Source: Anniella stebbinsi (taxonomy: Eukaryota > Chordata > Lepidosauria > Squamata > Anniellidae). Taken from it: a stretch of 64,000 nt of DNA. Shown here in pieces: positions 1 to 11,618 of the stretch. Where the stretch lies: assembly GCA_029215795.1 (NCBI GenBank), contig JARDYH010000002.1:15927001-15991000 (forward strand), written 5' to 3'. The notes under the pieces were generated by a model. The model saw only the letters and a program-made list of their open reading frames with translations, was not told where the DNA came from and searched no databases. The stretch's first letter is position 1; every line of letters starts with the position of its first letter. A program made the position numbers and the translations under genes.

Positions 1-227
1 TTTCACGTCCAGGCTGTACCCTAACCCCTAGTCTGTGGTTAACAGATCTTGCGCTGCTTCTAGTGTGGCCCTGTGTCCTGTTTTACAGAGGCAGTCCTCT
101 ATTTGAACGGTTCTCAGAGGACAGTCCTCTATTTGAAGGCATCCAATATTTAAAGGGCTGTTCAGCCGAAGTCCAGCTGAAAGGGAAAGAACCATGAGAA
201 GGGAGAGCAGCAAATGGCTTGAAATTC
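1..227. repeat. Short dispersed repeat piece sharing a block with 7262-7335
   Basis: The AGGACAGTCCTCTATTTGAA block at about 115-140 recurs in inverted orientation at 7262-7335 (AAATAGAGGACTGTCCTCT). Both copies carry a second nearby half of the same motif. The family is not recognised. Confidence 0.4.
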
Positions 228-452
228 ACAGAATCATAGAATGGTAGAGTTGGAAGGGGCCTCTAAGGCCATCCAGTCCAACCCCCTGCTCAGTGCAGGA
301 ATCCACTTTAAAGCATCCCTGACAGATGGTTTTATCCAGCTGCCTCTTGAAGGCCTCTAGTGTGGGAGAGCCCATGACCTCCCCAGGTCATTGGTTCCAG
401 TGTCGTATTGCTCTAACAGTCAGGAAGTTTTTCCCGATGTCCAGCCGGAAAT
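228..452 (-). mobile_element. CR1 LINE 3' end, 5'-truncated
   Basis: The sequence has the familiar sauropsid CR1 3' region in reverse orientation: TAGAGTTGGAAGGGGCCTCT, CATCCAGTCCAACCCCCTGC, CAGCTGCCTCTTGAAGGCCT, and AGTCAGGAAGTTTTTCCCGA. It is noncoding and 5'-truncated, as is usual for CR1. A second copy of this subfamily lies at 48206-48430. Confidence 0.9.
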
Positions 453-747
453 TATATGTGTGTAATGTAAATGGGATTGAGAATGCTATTCCCTGAGTTT
501 AGGCCAGATTCAGGCATATGAAGACACAATGGGACTCTCACATTCTCTCCCACATTCACCCTGTGCTGGAATGTTTCCTTTACCATAGCCCTATTCAGGT
601 GTTTCTGTAGCCAATTAACACATGGTTAGGGAATGGGGTCATATTGCATATCCATGCCCCCCAGCATCAAGTACAACCTATCAACCCCACCCCCCCAGGC
701 ATCCATGGGTTGATGGATTTCTAAAGGGGGTTAGTGTAGTTGGCTAT
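453..747. other. No recognised feature
   Basis: No gene, inverted repeat or known repeat end is seen. A C-rich run lies at about 685-698. Confidence 0.4.
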
Positions 748-1556
748 GGGCCCATCTACACCTAAGGGTGTAGAGGGAGGGAGGGGGAGGATCGCGGACT
801 TACCTGCTTCCGTGTTCCTCCCCCAATGTCTAGACAGCCACGCAATGTCCCGGAAGGAAAGTGGGACATCACAGACGACTTTTTTAAAAAAAGAAAGAAG
901 AGGAGCTGCGTGTGGCCCTGATCTTGCAAAAAAGGTAAAAAACCAAAATCCTACCACACCCACCCCTGCCTTCACAGGGATAGCAAAATTGTTTTCCCCC
1001 TCCCCCGATGGGCACGGAGCCTCCCTGTACAGCTCCATGCCTGCTTTGAAGGCCCCACTACTCGTGAAGAGGCAGGAGCAGCCGCCACACCTCCTGCAGT
1101 CCTTGGGATGGTCCCAGGACTGCAGGGAAAATTGGGATAACTGGGGAAACCAGTTATCCCCTGTGTGTCATTTGTATGCACAGGGATGACCCAGGAACAA
1201 CCCAGGGAAAAAATGGTGCAGACATGGCCTAGGCTGACCATATGAAAAGGAGGATAGGGCTCATGTAACTTTAACAGTTGTAGAGCAAAGGGGATTTCAG
1301 CCAGTGTCATTTGTATGCAATTAGTTCCTGGTGAAATTCCCTCTTCATCACCACAGTTAAAGTTGCAGGGGCCCTGCCTTCTTTTGTATCTGGTCACTCT
1401 AGTATAGTGCCTGCAACTTTAACTGTTGTGATGAAGAGGGAATTTCACCAGGAACTAACTGCATGCAAATGACACTGGCTGAAATTCCCTTTTCTCTACA
1501 ACTGTTAAAGTTACATGAGCCCTGTCCTCCTTTTCATATGGTCAGCCTACATGGCC
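748..1556. mobile_element. Non-autonomous TIR element, family T copy 1, split by a P1 insertion
   Basis: The left end reads GGGCCCATCTACACC and the right end GGTGCAGACATGGCCC. The latter is interrupted at 1230-1548 by a P1 element whose duplicated target ACATGGCC sits inside this terminus. The body resembles 8815-9281: a CCGATGGGCACGGAGC-like block, a GACCCAGG segment and similar spacing to the right end. No transposase is encoded. Confidence 0.6.
1230..1548 (-). mobile_element. P1 foldback hAT-like element, copy 1
   Basis: The termini are TAGGCTGACCATATGAAAAG and its inverted complement. The two ~140-bp arms are inverted repeats almost throughout. The ~45-bp asymmetric loop includes GGTCACTCTAGTATAG, which I use to assign orientation. 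A perfect 8-bp duplication, ACATGGCC, flanks it at 1222-1229 and 1549-1556, the length expected for the hAT superfamily. No coding capacity. Confidence 0.85.
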
Positions 1557-1626
1557 CATGTGTTTCATTTTTCTGGCTAGTCTGGAAGTGCCATAAACAT
1601 CTGAGTATGCTTTGCCCTCCTTCCCT

Positions 1627-1758
1627 GGCCAGGTCTACACCAAGCAGGACATGACACTTTGAAAATGTTTTGAAAACTGTATATGGCATGTGTCCTGGGC
1701 CCCAACTGTTATCAAAACCATTATAAACTATTTTAAAGCAGTAGTGTAGATCTTGCCC
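1627..1758. mobile_element. MITE, family Q copy A
   Basis: A 132-bp element with ends GGCCAGGTCTACACCAAGCA and GTGTAGATCTTGCC, closely matching 40432-40562 along its length (shared TGTCCTGGGCCCCAAC and TTTTAAAGCAGTAGTGTAGA). With ends trimmed to GGCC...TTGCC it is flanked by CCT on both sides. Its right terminal half (AAAGCAGTAGTGTAGAT) is also shared with family M. Confidence 0.75.
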
Positions 1759-1954
1759 CTATTTCTAAGGAGAGACAAAGAACTCTCTACCAGATACTTC
1801 TTGTAATCATAGTACAGTTCTTTATTTCCAGTCACAGTCCGTAAAAAACAAGCACTTCAAGCACCCAAAAAAGATCAAAATGAACACAAATACATTCTGC
1901 TAATTCAACTTTATATTACAAAATTAAACTCAGAACGATGCATCCTTGCTTTGT

Positions 1955-2075
1955 ATCTGTGACCTTGTTTTAAGGGTGAAGCAGGTGGCTACCAGGAGGA
2001 GTGCCTTTTCTTCTGTAGCACCCCAGCTGTGGAATGGACCACGTGATTTTGAATTGAAAACTTCCCCTCTTGGCG
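1955..2075 (+). repeat. L2-like LINE C-terminal fragment
   Basis: The translation contains VATRRSAFSSVAPQLWNGP, the conserved block that follows the reverse transcriptase in L2/CR1-group LINEs. The same block is seen at 28370-28440. Confidence 0.6.
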
Positions 2076-2096
2076 ATTCTATTAAGTTCAATGAAA

Positions 2097-2313
2097 CGCC
2101 ACCATCTAGTGGTGGAATTGTAGTGCCACATCAGCTTTGCACACTGGAGACATCCCGCGATCATGTTAAATATTGCATTATCTTTGCTTTTTAGCGAGAT
2201 TACCGAAAAAGAAGTGCAGGAAACGCCCTGGAAGTTGGCATAAAGGACTTGTGAACTTCCGTGAGTAGCCAATCACAAGCAAGCAATAAATGGCTCGTGT
2301 AGTAAAGTTTTAT
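2097..2313. repeat. Unclassified dispersed repeat, family R copy 1
   Basis: It shares ordered blocks with 13565-13797 and 15820-16042: a CACCATCTAGTGG-like start, an ACGCCCTGGAAGTTG-like middle, TAAAGGACTTGTGAACTTC, and an end near GCAATAAATGGCTCGTGTAG. There are no obvious inverted termini and the class is unknown. Confidence 0.55.
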
Positions 2314-3478
2314 ATCCATGTTTTACAAATGACTTATCAAGCAGCCTCCCTTGGCTTCAGCTTCCTGCATTTTATTATTTTATTTTTTTAGTTCTTTTTA
2401 AACTCGCAAAATCTTGAAGAGGAAATAAAACAAAGGTTACATTCTGCTCAGGATGTCTCACCTACCAAATGCAGCCCATTGGAAAAAGAAAACAGTGACA
2501 AAAATAGATTTCGCCAATTACCAGCCCAAGTCTAGCTAGGATCAAAACACCAGCAGCAATAAGCTTCCCCTATCATTTGAATGCTAGTGTGTACAGAGGT
2601 ATTGGGTGTGATCCTCCAGTGTTCCAGTTCATTGTTTAGTCCATTCTTTGCCGTGGGAATGAAGTAAATATAAATGGGTGGAAATTTGAGAGACAAGAGC
2701 AGGGCAGAACATAGATGATTTCCTCTCCTCCTCCTCCTCCTCCTCCTCCTCCTCCTCCTCCTCCTCCTCCTCTCTGCAAGCAATTCCAATGTTTCCATCT
2801 GGTTTCTGAGCACTTTTCGTTGATTACCATAAAAGCTAGAAACTTTGATTTTCTGAGGAGGGGGGTTCATGCTTTGTGCCTTCGCCCGACATTGGCCCCG
2901 TATCATCATCTCATACTGGAATTTGTATTTATTTTCCCTAGCACCAAAGCCTCTGCATCAAGGAGCTTAAATGCTACATTTGGACAGTCGGGTGAGATAA
3001 ATTAAAGAGAAAAGGGAGAGAAAGGAGCGTCATGGGTCATGAAATGAGAAAGAGAGAGAGAGAGAGGAGAGAGGAGGAGGAGGAGGAGGAGGAGGAGGAG
3101 GAGGAGGAGGAGGAGGAGGGGGAATGGGAGAGGAAAGGGGTACAGGAGTTGAGTGTGAGCAAATGATGTTTGCGTTGCTAATAGGATTTTCTGGGCCAAG
3201 TACAAAGTTGGCCCTATGCTAGAGCAGTGTCAGTATCAACACCCCGGCAGGTCCCACAGCTGTCTGAGCTGGGCCCTCTTCCTCTTCCTTCTCCTTTTTT
3301 TTTTTAGCACGGCTCGGCTCTCTGAACAGCACCAGCAGCTGGTGAGCCTTCCTTCCCCACCAGCAAAAAAAAACAAAACCCTATAAGAATGTTGTAAATA
3401 AGAACTATTGCCTGGGTTTACTTCTTTCCTCCTCCTCCTCCTTCCCAATCCCTTTTCCTTTTGTGTTGTGTCCTTGAT
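2314..3478. repeat. Unique sequence with two trinucleotide microsatellites
   Basis: A CTC/TCC tract lies at about 2722-2771. A GA tract at 3049-3066 runs into a GGA tract to about 3119. Long proline, arginine, glycine or leucine runs in translation here are artefacts of these tracts. Nothing else is recognised. Confidence 0.85.
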
Positions 3479-3618
3479 GAGGCCATTTCTACACCAGGCT
3501 GTTTGCCTGGAATGGCCCCTGGCTGGTCCCTGTGCACCGATGGTGTATATTAGATACTTACAGGATTGCCCTCCCTCCCTCCCTCCCTCTACACCTCCAT
3601 GGTGTAGAAGGGGCCTTT
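3479..3618. mobile_element. Short TIR element with TCTACACC ends
   Basis: The ends GAGGCCATTTCTACACCAGG and ATGGTGTAGAAGGGGCC are imperfect inverted repeats of the same terminal type as families T, Q and S. A CCCT run lies at 3570-3588. No clear flanking duplication is visible. Confidence 0.5.
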
Positions 3619-3639
3619 GACTGTAAGCCCAAGAGCACA

Positions 3640-3720
3640 AGTTGTTTTATTATTAATCTTTGTAAACCACTTTGGGAACCTTTATCGGCTGAAGGATGGG
3701 ATAAAAATGTTTTAAATCAA
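3640..3720 (+). repeat. L2-like LINE 3' tail
   Basis: Contains TTTGTAAACCACTTTGGGAA and GGATGGGATAAAAATG, the typical 3' tail of reptile L2-like LINEs. Confidence 0.6.
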
Positions 3721-3774
3721 CTAGACAGTACTGGGATAGATGGACAGGAACAGAACAATGCTATCATATAAAGC

Positions 3775-3885
3775 TGCCTTCCCCAAACTGCTGCCCTCCA
3801 GATGTTTTGAGCTATGACACCCAGCATTTCTGGTCATTGGGCTGATGCGAGTTGAAGTCCAAAACCTTTGGAGGGCACCGGGTCA
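3775..3885. repeat. Palindromic family C copy 1
   Basis: The short inverted repeat has the arms CCTTCCCCAAACTGCTGCCC and a degraded inverted counterpart, with the internal words CCTCCAGATGT and GAAGTCCAAAA. It belongs to an abundant ~110-bp foldback family in this window. Confidence 0.75.
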
Positions 3886-3999
3886 GAGTAGGCTGGCTTA
3901 ACGCAACGTCCAATGTATGTAGGGAGTTCTGGAAAATATGCAGGCTCACTGTTTTGCATGACAACTTAAAAACCCATGGCAGCTGCCTCACATTAACAC

Positions 4000-4108
4000 A
4001 GCCCTCCCCAAACTGGTGCCCTCCAGATGTCTTAACACCAGCTAACATGGCCAGTGGTGAGGGATCATGGCAGCTGAAGTCCAAGAACCTGGAAGTTGGG
4101 GAAAGCCA
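4000..4108. repeat. Palindromic family C copy 2
   Basis: CCTCCCCAAACTGGTGCCCT at the left and an AACCTGGAAGTTGGGGAAAG-type end at the right form the inverted arms. It lies only 115 bp from copy 1. Confidence 0.75.
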
Positions 4109-4371
4109 TTGTAACATATTATAATGACAACATTGTCATCGTGCAGCATCCAATGAGGAAGAGGTGATCTGATCTCCCCTCCAGTCTTCTTATTTAAGTA
4201 ACAGCTAGTGTTTCTTTAATGGGCACCAAAGTCTAGCAGGCTTTGTTTCTCCAGTAGCCTATGAAGGTTGGTGCTGTGCCACATTCTCAGGTAATGACAA
4301 CAAGAAGCTGTTGGCAGGTGCAATATAATCCAGATCACAGGCTTGAAATTTGCAGCTGGTTGAAAAGAACA

Positions 4372-5028
4372 GGGGCCGCATCTACACCTAGAGCCCTTTT
4401 GAGAGGGGGGAGGGGGGATCGTGAGGTTTCCCACTTCAGCAATCGTCCCTCACAGAGCACACGAGAGGGAAGTTGCGGGAGGACATGTGCCCCATGATAG
4501 CGGTTCCACTTGTGGGTCGAGAGAAGTGGGCGGGACTAAACAGATGCTGTGGCTATGGGGCTTTTATTTTTTTTATGAATCGGCAGGGATGTGCAGGAAT
4601 GCAAAATCGGAGCTTCACGTGGGGTAACGAAGTCCAGCGATTTTGCGATGCTGTGCAAAGATACGTTTGTGTTAAATATACACACACACACACTCGGCGC
4701 CAAAACACAACAATGTGCTGAAAATGGCGGACACCCTCTACCACACGTCCAAAACTGTTGGACATGGCCCTGACAGCGGGATGGCTGTTTGGCGAGCCGG
4801 GAGCTCACGCCGAACAGCAACAGCTTTGGGAAGGCGGGTGGGCACGCCAGCTGCAGACGTCGGGATTGTAGCGAGAGAGCCGGAAAAGCCGTGAAAAATC
4901 CAGTCAGCGATATTCCTGAATACCTGAGGGGTCGACCCAAGATCACCACGGGAGTAGGTGAACGTCGTGTGACCCGGTAGGGATGACCTTGATATTATCC
5001 AGGAATAAATGGCTGGTGTGTTTGCGTG
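4372..5028 (+). mobile_element. Non-autonomous TIR element, family S copy 1
   Basis: This ~657-bp element begins GGGGCCGCATCTACACC and ends near AATGGCTGGTGTG. The same element is present in the opposite orientation at 37085-38635 once the hAT insertion there is removed (about 664 bp). Conceptual translations of the two copies are similar over long stretches (for example RYSGIS versus SYSGIS, and MLWLWG versus MMWLWG), so I see them as homologous. The similarity reflects shared ancestry; neither copy has an intact reading frame. Confidence 0.65.
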
Positions 5029-5136
5029 GAAGCGGGGGGAGAAGGGCCTCTGGGGTGGAGATGACACCAAGTGGTTGCTGGTTGATCGGGATGGAGTGGG
5101 GGGAGAGTGATGCTGCTTTTCAGAAAGGGAGTATCT

Positions 5137-5225
5137 GAGCCTATCTACACTACTGCTTTAAAACGGTTTATAACAGTTTTAAACCGGTTAATTAACCATT
5201 TTAAAGCAGTAGTGTAGATAGGCTC
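5137..5225. mobile_element. Hairpin MITE, family M copy 1
   Basis: This nearly perfect 89-bp palindrome starts GAGCCTATCTACACTACTGC and ends with its inverted complement. It is flanked on both sides by TCT (5134-5136 and 5226-5228). Together with the TAA duplication around the copy at 30785-31192, this suggests a 3-bp target duplication of PIF/Harbinger type. Confidence 0.8.
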
Positions 5226-6570
5226 TCTGTGCCTGTCTAGCCACCCATGCTTAATGCATATATTTGTAACTGAAGAGAAAGCCCTTCTCTACTGCTCTCA
5301 CATCCAAAAAAGAAGCTCTCTCTCCCCCTCACCCCACCAACCCACCCCATAGTGCTCTCCTGGATCTTCTCACTGCTCTGGGGAGATGGGGAACGGCTAA
5401 CACTATGAATCCGCATTTCAAAATGCACTTTAAAAAAAAATGGCAAACAGCCTGTTTCTTCTGGGTCTCTGACTCTGTCGTAGTGCCTTTCCATCAGCTC
5501 TTTTACCAGTGTTTATATCCTCCCTACTGAGAGACAGTGGTGTAATGCACAAGCCCGGGTGAGCTATTCGGATCGATATAGCTCTGCCTCTGTCTCTTTT
5601 TCTGGTCTGCAATTACATCAGCATACATTACCCAGTGGTGCCTGGCTGCCCCCTGCCGTGGCGACCGCCACTTGCCATCGCAGGACACGTCAAAGCAGCC
5701 ACGGATGTTGGCACTTTCCCTTCCAAACAAGCAGCGTTCCAGAGAGCGGCAGCAGCAGCAAAGATTCATGGCATTATTATCTACTCAGGATCTTCAAAGG
5801 CTTGCAACAACAGTTAAGCCTCTTTCAGCTGTTTGCTACCCAGGCTTTTTTTTTTTTGAAGTTGTCACCATGGAGACATGGCACAGGTACCACTTCTATT
5901 TGCTGGCACCAGATATTAAAAGTGTACCCAAAATCCTCAGCCAGACAGAGAGGCTGGAAATTCAAAAATAACAACAGCAACAACCCCGAACAATATTCTC
6001 CACATACGTTGCTTGTGTGTGTTGTTAAAGGAGGGGCGGAGGGGGTGGGGAGAACAAAGGAACTAGATAACAATAACAGACACTACAAATATAATTGGGC
6101 TGTATGTTGCCAATGACATCCATAAATTAGGGGAGTTGAATGCGAAATAAGCAGCCAAGGAATTTCAGAAGTGAGGGGGGAAAATAGTCAACTTGATCCA
6201 GCAATGCTTTGCTGGCATTGGGATCCCAAAGCACATCCAGGGTCTGTCTATGCGCTTTGTATACCCTGTGGTGGCTGCACAGTGGCACTACATCATTTAT
6301 ACAACGCAGCCACCAACTCACACCCACCACGAGCTTTTTCGATGAAACTGCATGCTTAGAAAGCAGCTGGCTTACCGCAGCTTTTCCCTTTGCTGCAAAG
6401 GCACCACCTTCTTTCCACTGTCCGACAGTGGTGATATCGATTCAGTTTCAAGCTGGGGGTGATTCGAGGCCCAGGATATGACATGGTAAGCCAGGAAGGT
6501 GGGACAAAGGCAGGGGGCGGGCTCAACCAGCCAAATGGTTGTTGGCGCTACAGCTTTTTCAGCTGGAAAG

Positions 6571-6608
<38 letters not shown>

Positions 6609-7139
6609 TGCAATGAAGTTTAACATTCCCACCCTGCGGGGAACGAGCGGCAAAGGTGTTGTCGTCAAGACTCGGCCACAGAGCTACTACAGCCTCAAGG
6701 GTTTCTCAGGAGTGCTTCCATGCCCACAGAGGGATGGAGAATGAAGAGTCCCTCTCCCTTTAAATTCCAGCATGGGCATTTACGCAATGCTGAAAAAGAG
6801 GAAATGCATTGCCAAAAAAGAGGCCAAAAGACAACACCGGTTTGCACAAAAGCACACAGATCTAAACACGCAGGTAAATATTTTTAAAGAACGACTTATA
6901 ATATCTATGAGTTATACTGAACTCATATTGCTTTCTGTGGGCTAAGCTGTGCAAGCCCACACAGTGGCGTGGAAGACACCTCCGTGCGGCCCAATCCCCA
7001 GGGCTGTAGGGTAGCCACTTACACATCACCCAAAATGAGAACAAAGGAGGATACAAACTTGCATACAATTTGCATATGCTAATTTATACATATAGATGCA
7101 AATTTAGAAAGTATTACTATAATTTAAATAGAAATATGA
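5226..7139. other. No gene seen; CT microsatellite
   Basis: A CT tract at about 6570-6609 is the only clear feature. Otherwise the stretch looks single-copy and noncoding. Confidence 0.5.
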
Positions 7140-7335
7140 TACATTTCACCATAGTGGGGAAGACCATGGTCAGGGGAGCTGTGTGCCTGGCTCAGCCTGC
7201 TAGCATTCAGGTGCTGTTGGTGGGCAGAGCTTTGACTTCCAACTCTTCCTTCTAATGCTCATACTGGACAGCTCTTCAAATAGAGGACACCATGAAATAG
7301 AGGACTGTCCTCTGTAAAGTCAGACACGTGGCCAC
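7140..7335. repeat. Dispersed repeat piece, inverted relative to 60-180
   Basis: Shares the paired motif CAAATAGAGGACACC / AAATAGAGGACTGTCCTCTG with the first 200 bases of the window in the opposite orientation. Family not recognised. Confidence 0.4.
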
Positions 7336-8534
7336 TTTATTAAGTGCCAATCTACACAATAAATGAGATGTTGCAATCTTGTGCACCGTATACCCAGAGG
7401 CCCTGGTAAGTGGAAATTGTCCCAGAGCTACACCATGATGTCCCAGCTTGATAGCGTAATGATTTGACAGAAGGTGCAGATCCGGCCCCTTAGTCAGAGA
7501 AGATTTAAAGAGGGGACTCTTTGGGGTTAGATCCAGACTATCAATCACTATGAATCCCAGGAGATTCTGTTTCTTGTGGTGTGGATTTCAGAGAGCTAGC
7601 CAGCACCTTCCCAATAGCCTCACAGTTGTTTTGCTATATGTTAAGAGCACTGGGTGATATACTTTTTTTTTTCATTCCGAAGTTGCTATCCATAGATTCA
7701 CAGTTAGAACTCTGCAAGTTGCTCCTCAGTCCACCGGGAACCTTACAGGCCACGTTGTTGCCCCGTGAGTGTATCTTCTGAGGCCATGATTCTGTGAAAT
7801 CTACACAGAAGATCTCCTCTTCATCTGATCCTACATCACTGCATGGACTCTTGTTTCATTCGCTGGGTGATTATGATACTGGCCTTCTGTTTTCTTTGTA
7901 CTCTTTTCTATAGGCTGAGTGTTTGTCCTTCTGCCTTTCATGGAGCTTTCCACAGCACATATTGACGCATTTTGTTCATATTTGCAGGTAGCCTGTCTTG
8001 CTTCTTCTTCCCAGAATCCTTTAGGTTGAGCCTGCAGATATGCTTGGTACCTGTGGCTGCTGATCCTTTGTTCAGACCATTCTGCTACCCTTGCAATATG
8101 GTGGCATTTTTTTCCAGGGTTCAACCTTCCTCTCTTAATAGCCTCTCCCTCAAGGTAGGGAATCTCATGTGCCACACACAATCCAATCCCTAGGTAGAGT
8201 CTTTTATGTCTCCAAACTTACATGTAGATGCCAGAGCCTTCGCTGCTATGATATAGGCATGTGTTCCTCCCTCTTCCTCCTGGTTTCAAGTAAAAAAAAA
8301 CCACAATATCTTTCTACAGTCTACAGTTCAGAGTCCCTGTGGAATTAGTGTAGCACTTACTTCCTGGCTCTTTTCTTCCACTAAATAATGAAACAGATTT
8401 ACCTTCATTTTCTCTTTTTCATTAGCCCTGGTTAGCTCTATATACAGACTGAATTCTTGCTTCCACAACTGTGCCAAACTCTTTGCATTGAAATCCAGAT
8501 GTCCAGGAAGACTCAGTCCCTCTTTCTTGTTTGC
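7336..8534 (-). repeat. Possible degraded L1-like ORF2 remnant (7830-8460), otherwise unremarkable
   Basis: Minus-strand translations contain broken segments such as THAYIIAAKALASTCKFGD and KKCHHIARVAEWSEQ. These loosely resemble the C-terminal half of squamate L1 ORF2, with stops and frameshifts throughout. The resemblance is weak and could be chance. Confidence 0.25.
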
Positions 8535-8768
8535 TGTTTGTTTGTTACAGTTATATTCCGCTTTTCTCCAAGGAGCCCAAGGTGGCTTACATGATCCTCC
8601 TTCTTCTCCATTTTGCCCTCACAACAACCCTTTGAGGTAGGTTAGACTGAGAGTCAGTGGCTGGCCCAAAATCACCCAGTGAGCTTCATGGCCAAGTGGG
8701 GACTAGAACCCAGACCCCCCCCCCCCGAGTCCCAGTCCAGCATTCTAACCACTACACCACACTGGCTT
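8535..8768 (-). repeat. MIR-like CORE-SINE
   Basis: In reverse orientation it carries the MIR-type blocks: CCTCACAACAACCCTTTGAG, GGCCCAAAATCACCCAGTGA, and ACTAGAACCCAGACC, with TTCTAACCACTACACCACAC at the end. A C-run interrupts it at 8718-8727. Confidence 0.7.
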
Positions 8769-8814
8769 GCTTCACAATCTGTTCTAATCACTGCTTCAGA
8801 GCTACCCCCAGTGT

Positions 8815-9281
8815 ACACACGCGGCGCACGACATCCGGGGAGGAAGCAGGGACGTCATGGCCACCATTTTTTGGTGGGGAAGCAGCGGGGTCAGTCAAGC
8901 AAGAGCTCCAATGAAAAAGTAAGGGAAAAAAACCCTACCGTCTGAAATCTGCCCCCAATCTGCCATCCCAGGGGTGGCGAAATTGCTGCCCCTCTCCCTT
9001 GATGGGAACGGAGCTGCACCGCATGGCTCTGTGCCCGTTTCTGGTGCTGCACATACTTGCAAGTAAGCAGGCATCAGGCGGGATGGCCGCCCATACCTCC
9101 CACGTTCTCGGGACAGTCCCGGGACCGCTGGAAGAATCAGGTTTTCCCAGGTTTCTTTATCCCTGGGGAAACCCATCCCCGTCTTCCCCTGCCCCCAGGA
9201 GTCCCTGTGCATCGTTTGGATGCACAGGGAGCACCCAGGGATGGTCCCGGGGAAAAAGGCCGGTGTAGAAATGGCCCATGT
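8815..9281. mobile_element. Non-autonomous TIR element, family T copy 2
   Basis: It ends CCGGTGTAGAAATGGCCC, the counterpart of copy 1's right end. It shares the blocks around GATGGGAACGGAGCTG and GCACCCAGGGATGGTCCCGG, and a GTGCATCGTTTGGATGCACA hairpin. The left boundary is approximate. Confidence 0.5.
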
Positions 9282-9646
9282 TTCATGTGACACTGTTTAA
9301 GTAATTAAAGGAACAACTCTTACGTTTCATCTAAGCAGTGTGCTTTGTTAAGATAGTTCAACTCACAGCAATTACAGGGCCTAGTATTCTCTCCTTGCCT
9401 CTCTAAAACTCTTTCTCTGTCCTCACTTCCCATTTATCCTTCAAACGCCACCTCCCTGCTACTGCTGGTTTTACTTCTGAGCTCCTTACATACTGTTAAT
9501 GTGCGCACGTGGTTGGCTGAGGGATACCTGAGTTCTACTCCAACGCATCTGGAGGGCATCTAGTTGGGCAAAGCTGCAGTCCTCTAAGCACAATCTAACC
9601 AAGGCATGGATAACTGTTGCCAGGTCAGACTGATTTAGGAGTGGTC

Positions 9647-9684
<38 letters not shown>

Positions 9685-10435
9685 CAATCAATAAGAACAG
9701 CCCTGCTGGATCTCAGGGCTGGCATCAAGCATAGTCATGGCTGGGAACCTGCCAAAGGCCCACACCCCACCAGGGACACACTGACAAGATCCACCTGGAA
9801 TTGCTGCTCATCTTCACCATTGCAACCTGCTGATTCACCTGCCCATCAGTCTGGCCCGGACAATGGTGCTGGTGAGAAGCAAGAGCAGGAGACTTATCTC
9901 TGCTGACTTATTCACTGACTTTCTGCCCGTTAAGCAAGCAACTGGTAGCAATGATGAAAAAGAAGATGAGAAGCAATAGCAAATGCTGAGAATGGGGGTG
10001 AGAAAGTAGACTCACCGAGGCACGGGGCCCATTGATGGTGTTTTCACCAAGGGCCCTCAAAAACCTGGAGCTGGCGCTGGTCCATTTAGTCCAGCTTCCT
10101 CTTTCCCACAGTGGTTATCCAGATGTATCTATGAATCCCATATGCTGGTCATGAAGATAACAATCAGCCTTTGATGTTAACCCTAGCAATGGGTATTCTG
10201 CGGCCGACGTCCTCTGATCCTGGAGATTCCATATCACCATCACCAACAGGCAGGCTTCTAGTTCAATGAAGACATGCACATTGCAACTTAATGGATTCCA
10301 AATTTTTGGATTGGATCCAGGCTTAGCTATACTTAGAGCAGACCTACTGAAGTCTGGATCCAACCCATAATTTCTACCCTGGAGAAAGAGAATCTGCAGT
10401 AGAGATAGCAGGGACAACTCTTCTTCAGTTTCCAC
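9282..10435. other. No gene seen; AATC microsatellite
   Basis: An AATC tract lies at about 9649-9690. The rest shows no recognisable element. Confidence 0.5.
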
Positions 10436-11480
10436 CCATCCTGCTCAAGAACCAGATGGTATGTTCTTTGCCATGCCACGCGATTCCAGAGCTTGTGCTA
10501 ACACGAGCCTCCCCTGACTCATGGTTTTGTTTTGTTTATTGAAATGCGCAAGTGAAGCATTGCATTTTACTTGAGAAATCTTACTCAGTCATTCTTTCCC
10601 ACCAGGAGGGGAGGGGAGGGGAGGGGAGAGTCTTATAGGCAATTATTAGATTAAAGCCAATTGTACATTAAATTGAAAAAGGGGGGAATTATGGCCAGAT
10701 ATTTAATGATAATAATAATAATAATACTAATACTAATAATAACCACATGATTGTGGAAACTTAAAATAAATATTCATTTTCATTGCTTGAAAAATCTTCT
10801 CACAGGATCCAATAATGGATCTTTTTCCAAATTGCATTTTTCCTAGCACACCACAGTAATGCCCAAGGTCATGTCAGAGATGAGAAGTGAGCATGCCCAT
10901 TTCCGTAATGGTACAAAATTGGCTAAGAAAATAAAACCAGTCACACGAGCCTGGTGCTGATAGATTTTTAAATTATTATTATTATTATTTCTGTTCCCAA
11001 TGATTCTTCCAAGAGAAAATGTGAATGGAAGAATTTAATTATAACAAGCCCGGATTAGCATGCAGTGATTTACGGCGTGTTTCAAACAAGCATGCATGAT
11101 CAAAGGCAGAAGAGTATGTTGCCAATAAAATTAAGGACATGGCACTAATGCATCTGGATTGCTTTGTAACATTTTAATTTAACACTACCTTGGCAGAGCA
11201 GCCATGGGAGCAGGGAAGGGATGCACGGCATTTCTTAAAGTTGATGACAGTTGTTCTTAAGAAATTACGACTTAAATAGCCTAAACTGAGAGCAAGATGA
11301 ATATGGCGATGTTTTAAATATAACCATCCTAATCTGGCGAGGCAACACCCAGTTTCTACGTATGACCAGCCCCCATCTCACAAGCCAACAGCATTATGCA
11401 GAATCCTTCACTGTCATGTTGCGAGTGTTGCACAACTGAAAATATCACCGAGAATATGCACTATTTACGCAAGAAACTTA
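10436..11480. other. AT-rich single-copy stretch, candidate conserved noncoding DNA
   Basis: Apart from short GGGGA (10606-10627) and AAT (10708-10742, 10975-10990) tracts, it lacks repeat signatures. It carries dense homeobox-like TAAT/ATTA words and balanced, complex sequence (for example around 10790-10960 and 11040-11190). I raise it only as a candidate regulatory segment; conservation cannot be judged from one genome. Confidence 0.25.
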
Positions 11481-11618
11481 TATTGATCAGGGCTCAGCAT
11501 CATTGGACACCTGCTGAAGCCCACTGTTAACTCCTGGAGGCCCCTGGCTCTGCAGCTTCTCCTCTTCCTTGTGGTCAAGTCCTGTATGAACAGACCCACA
11601 CTCTACAATCAACACCTG

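Noticed and set aside
2715..3005. Proline-rich protein frame
   Set aside because: The poly-proline, poly-arginine and poly-glycine runs are translations of a CTC microsatellite, as are similar runs at 3002-3205, 11487-11798 and 23966-24604 (CTTC).
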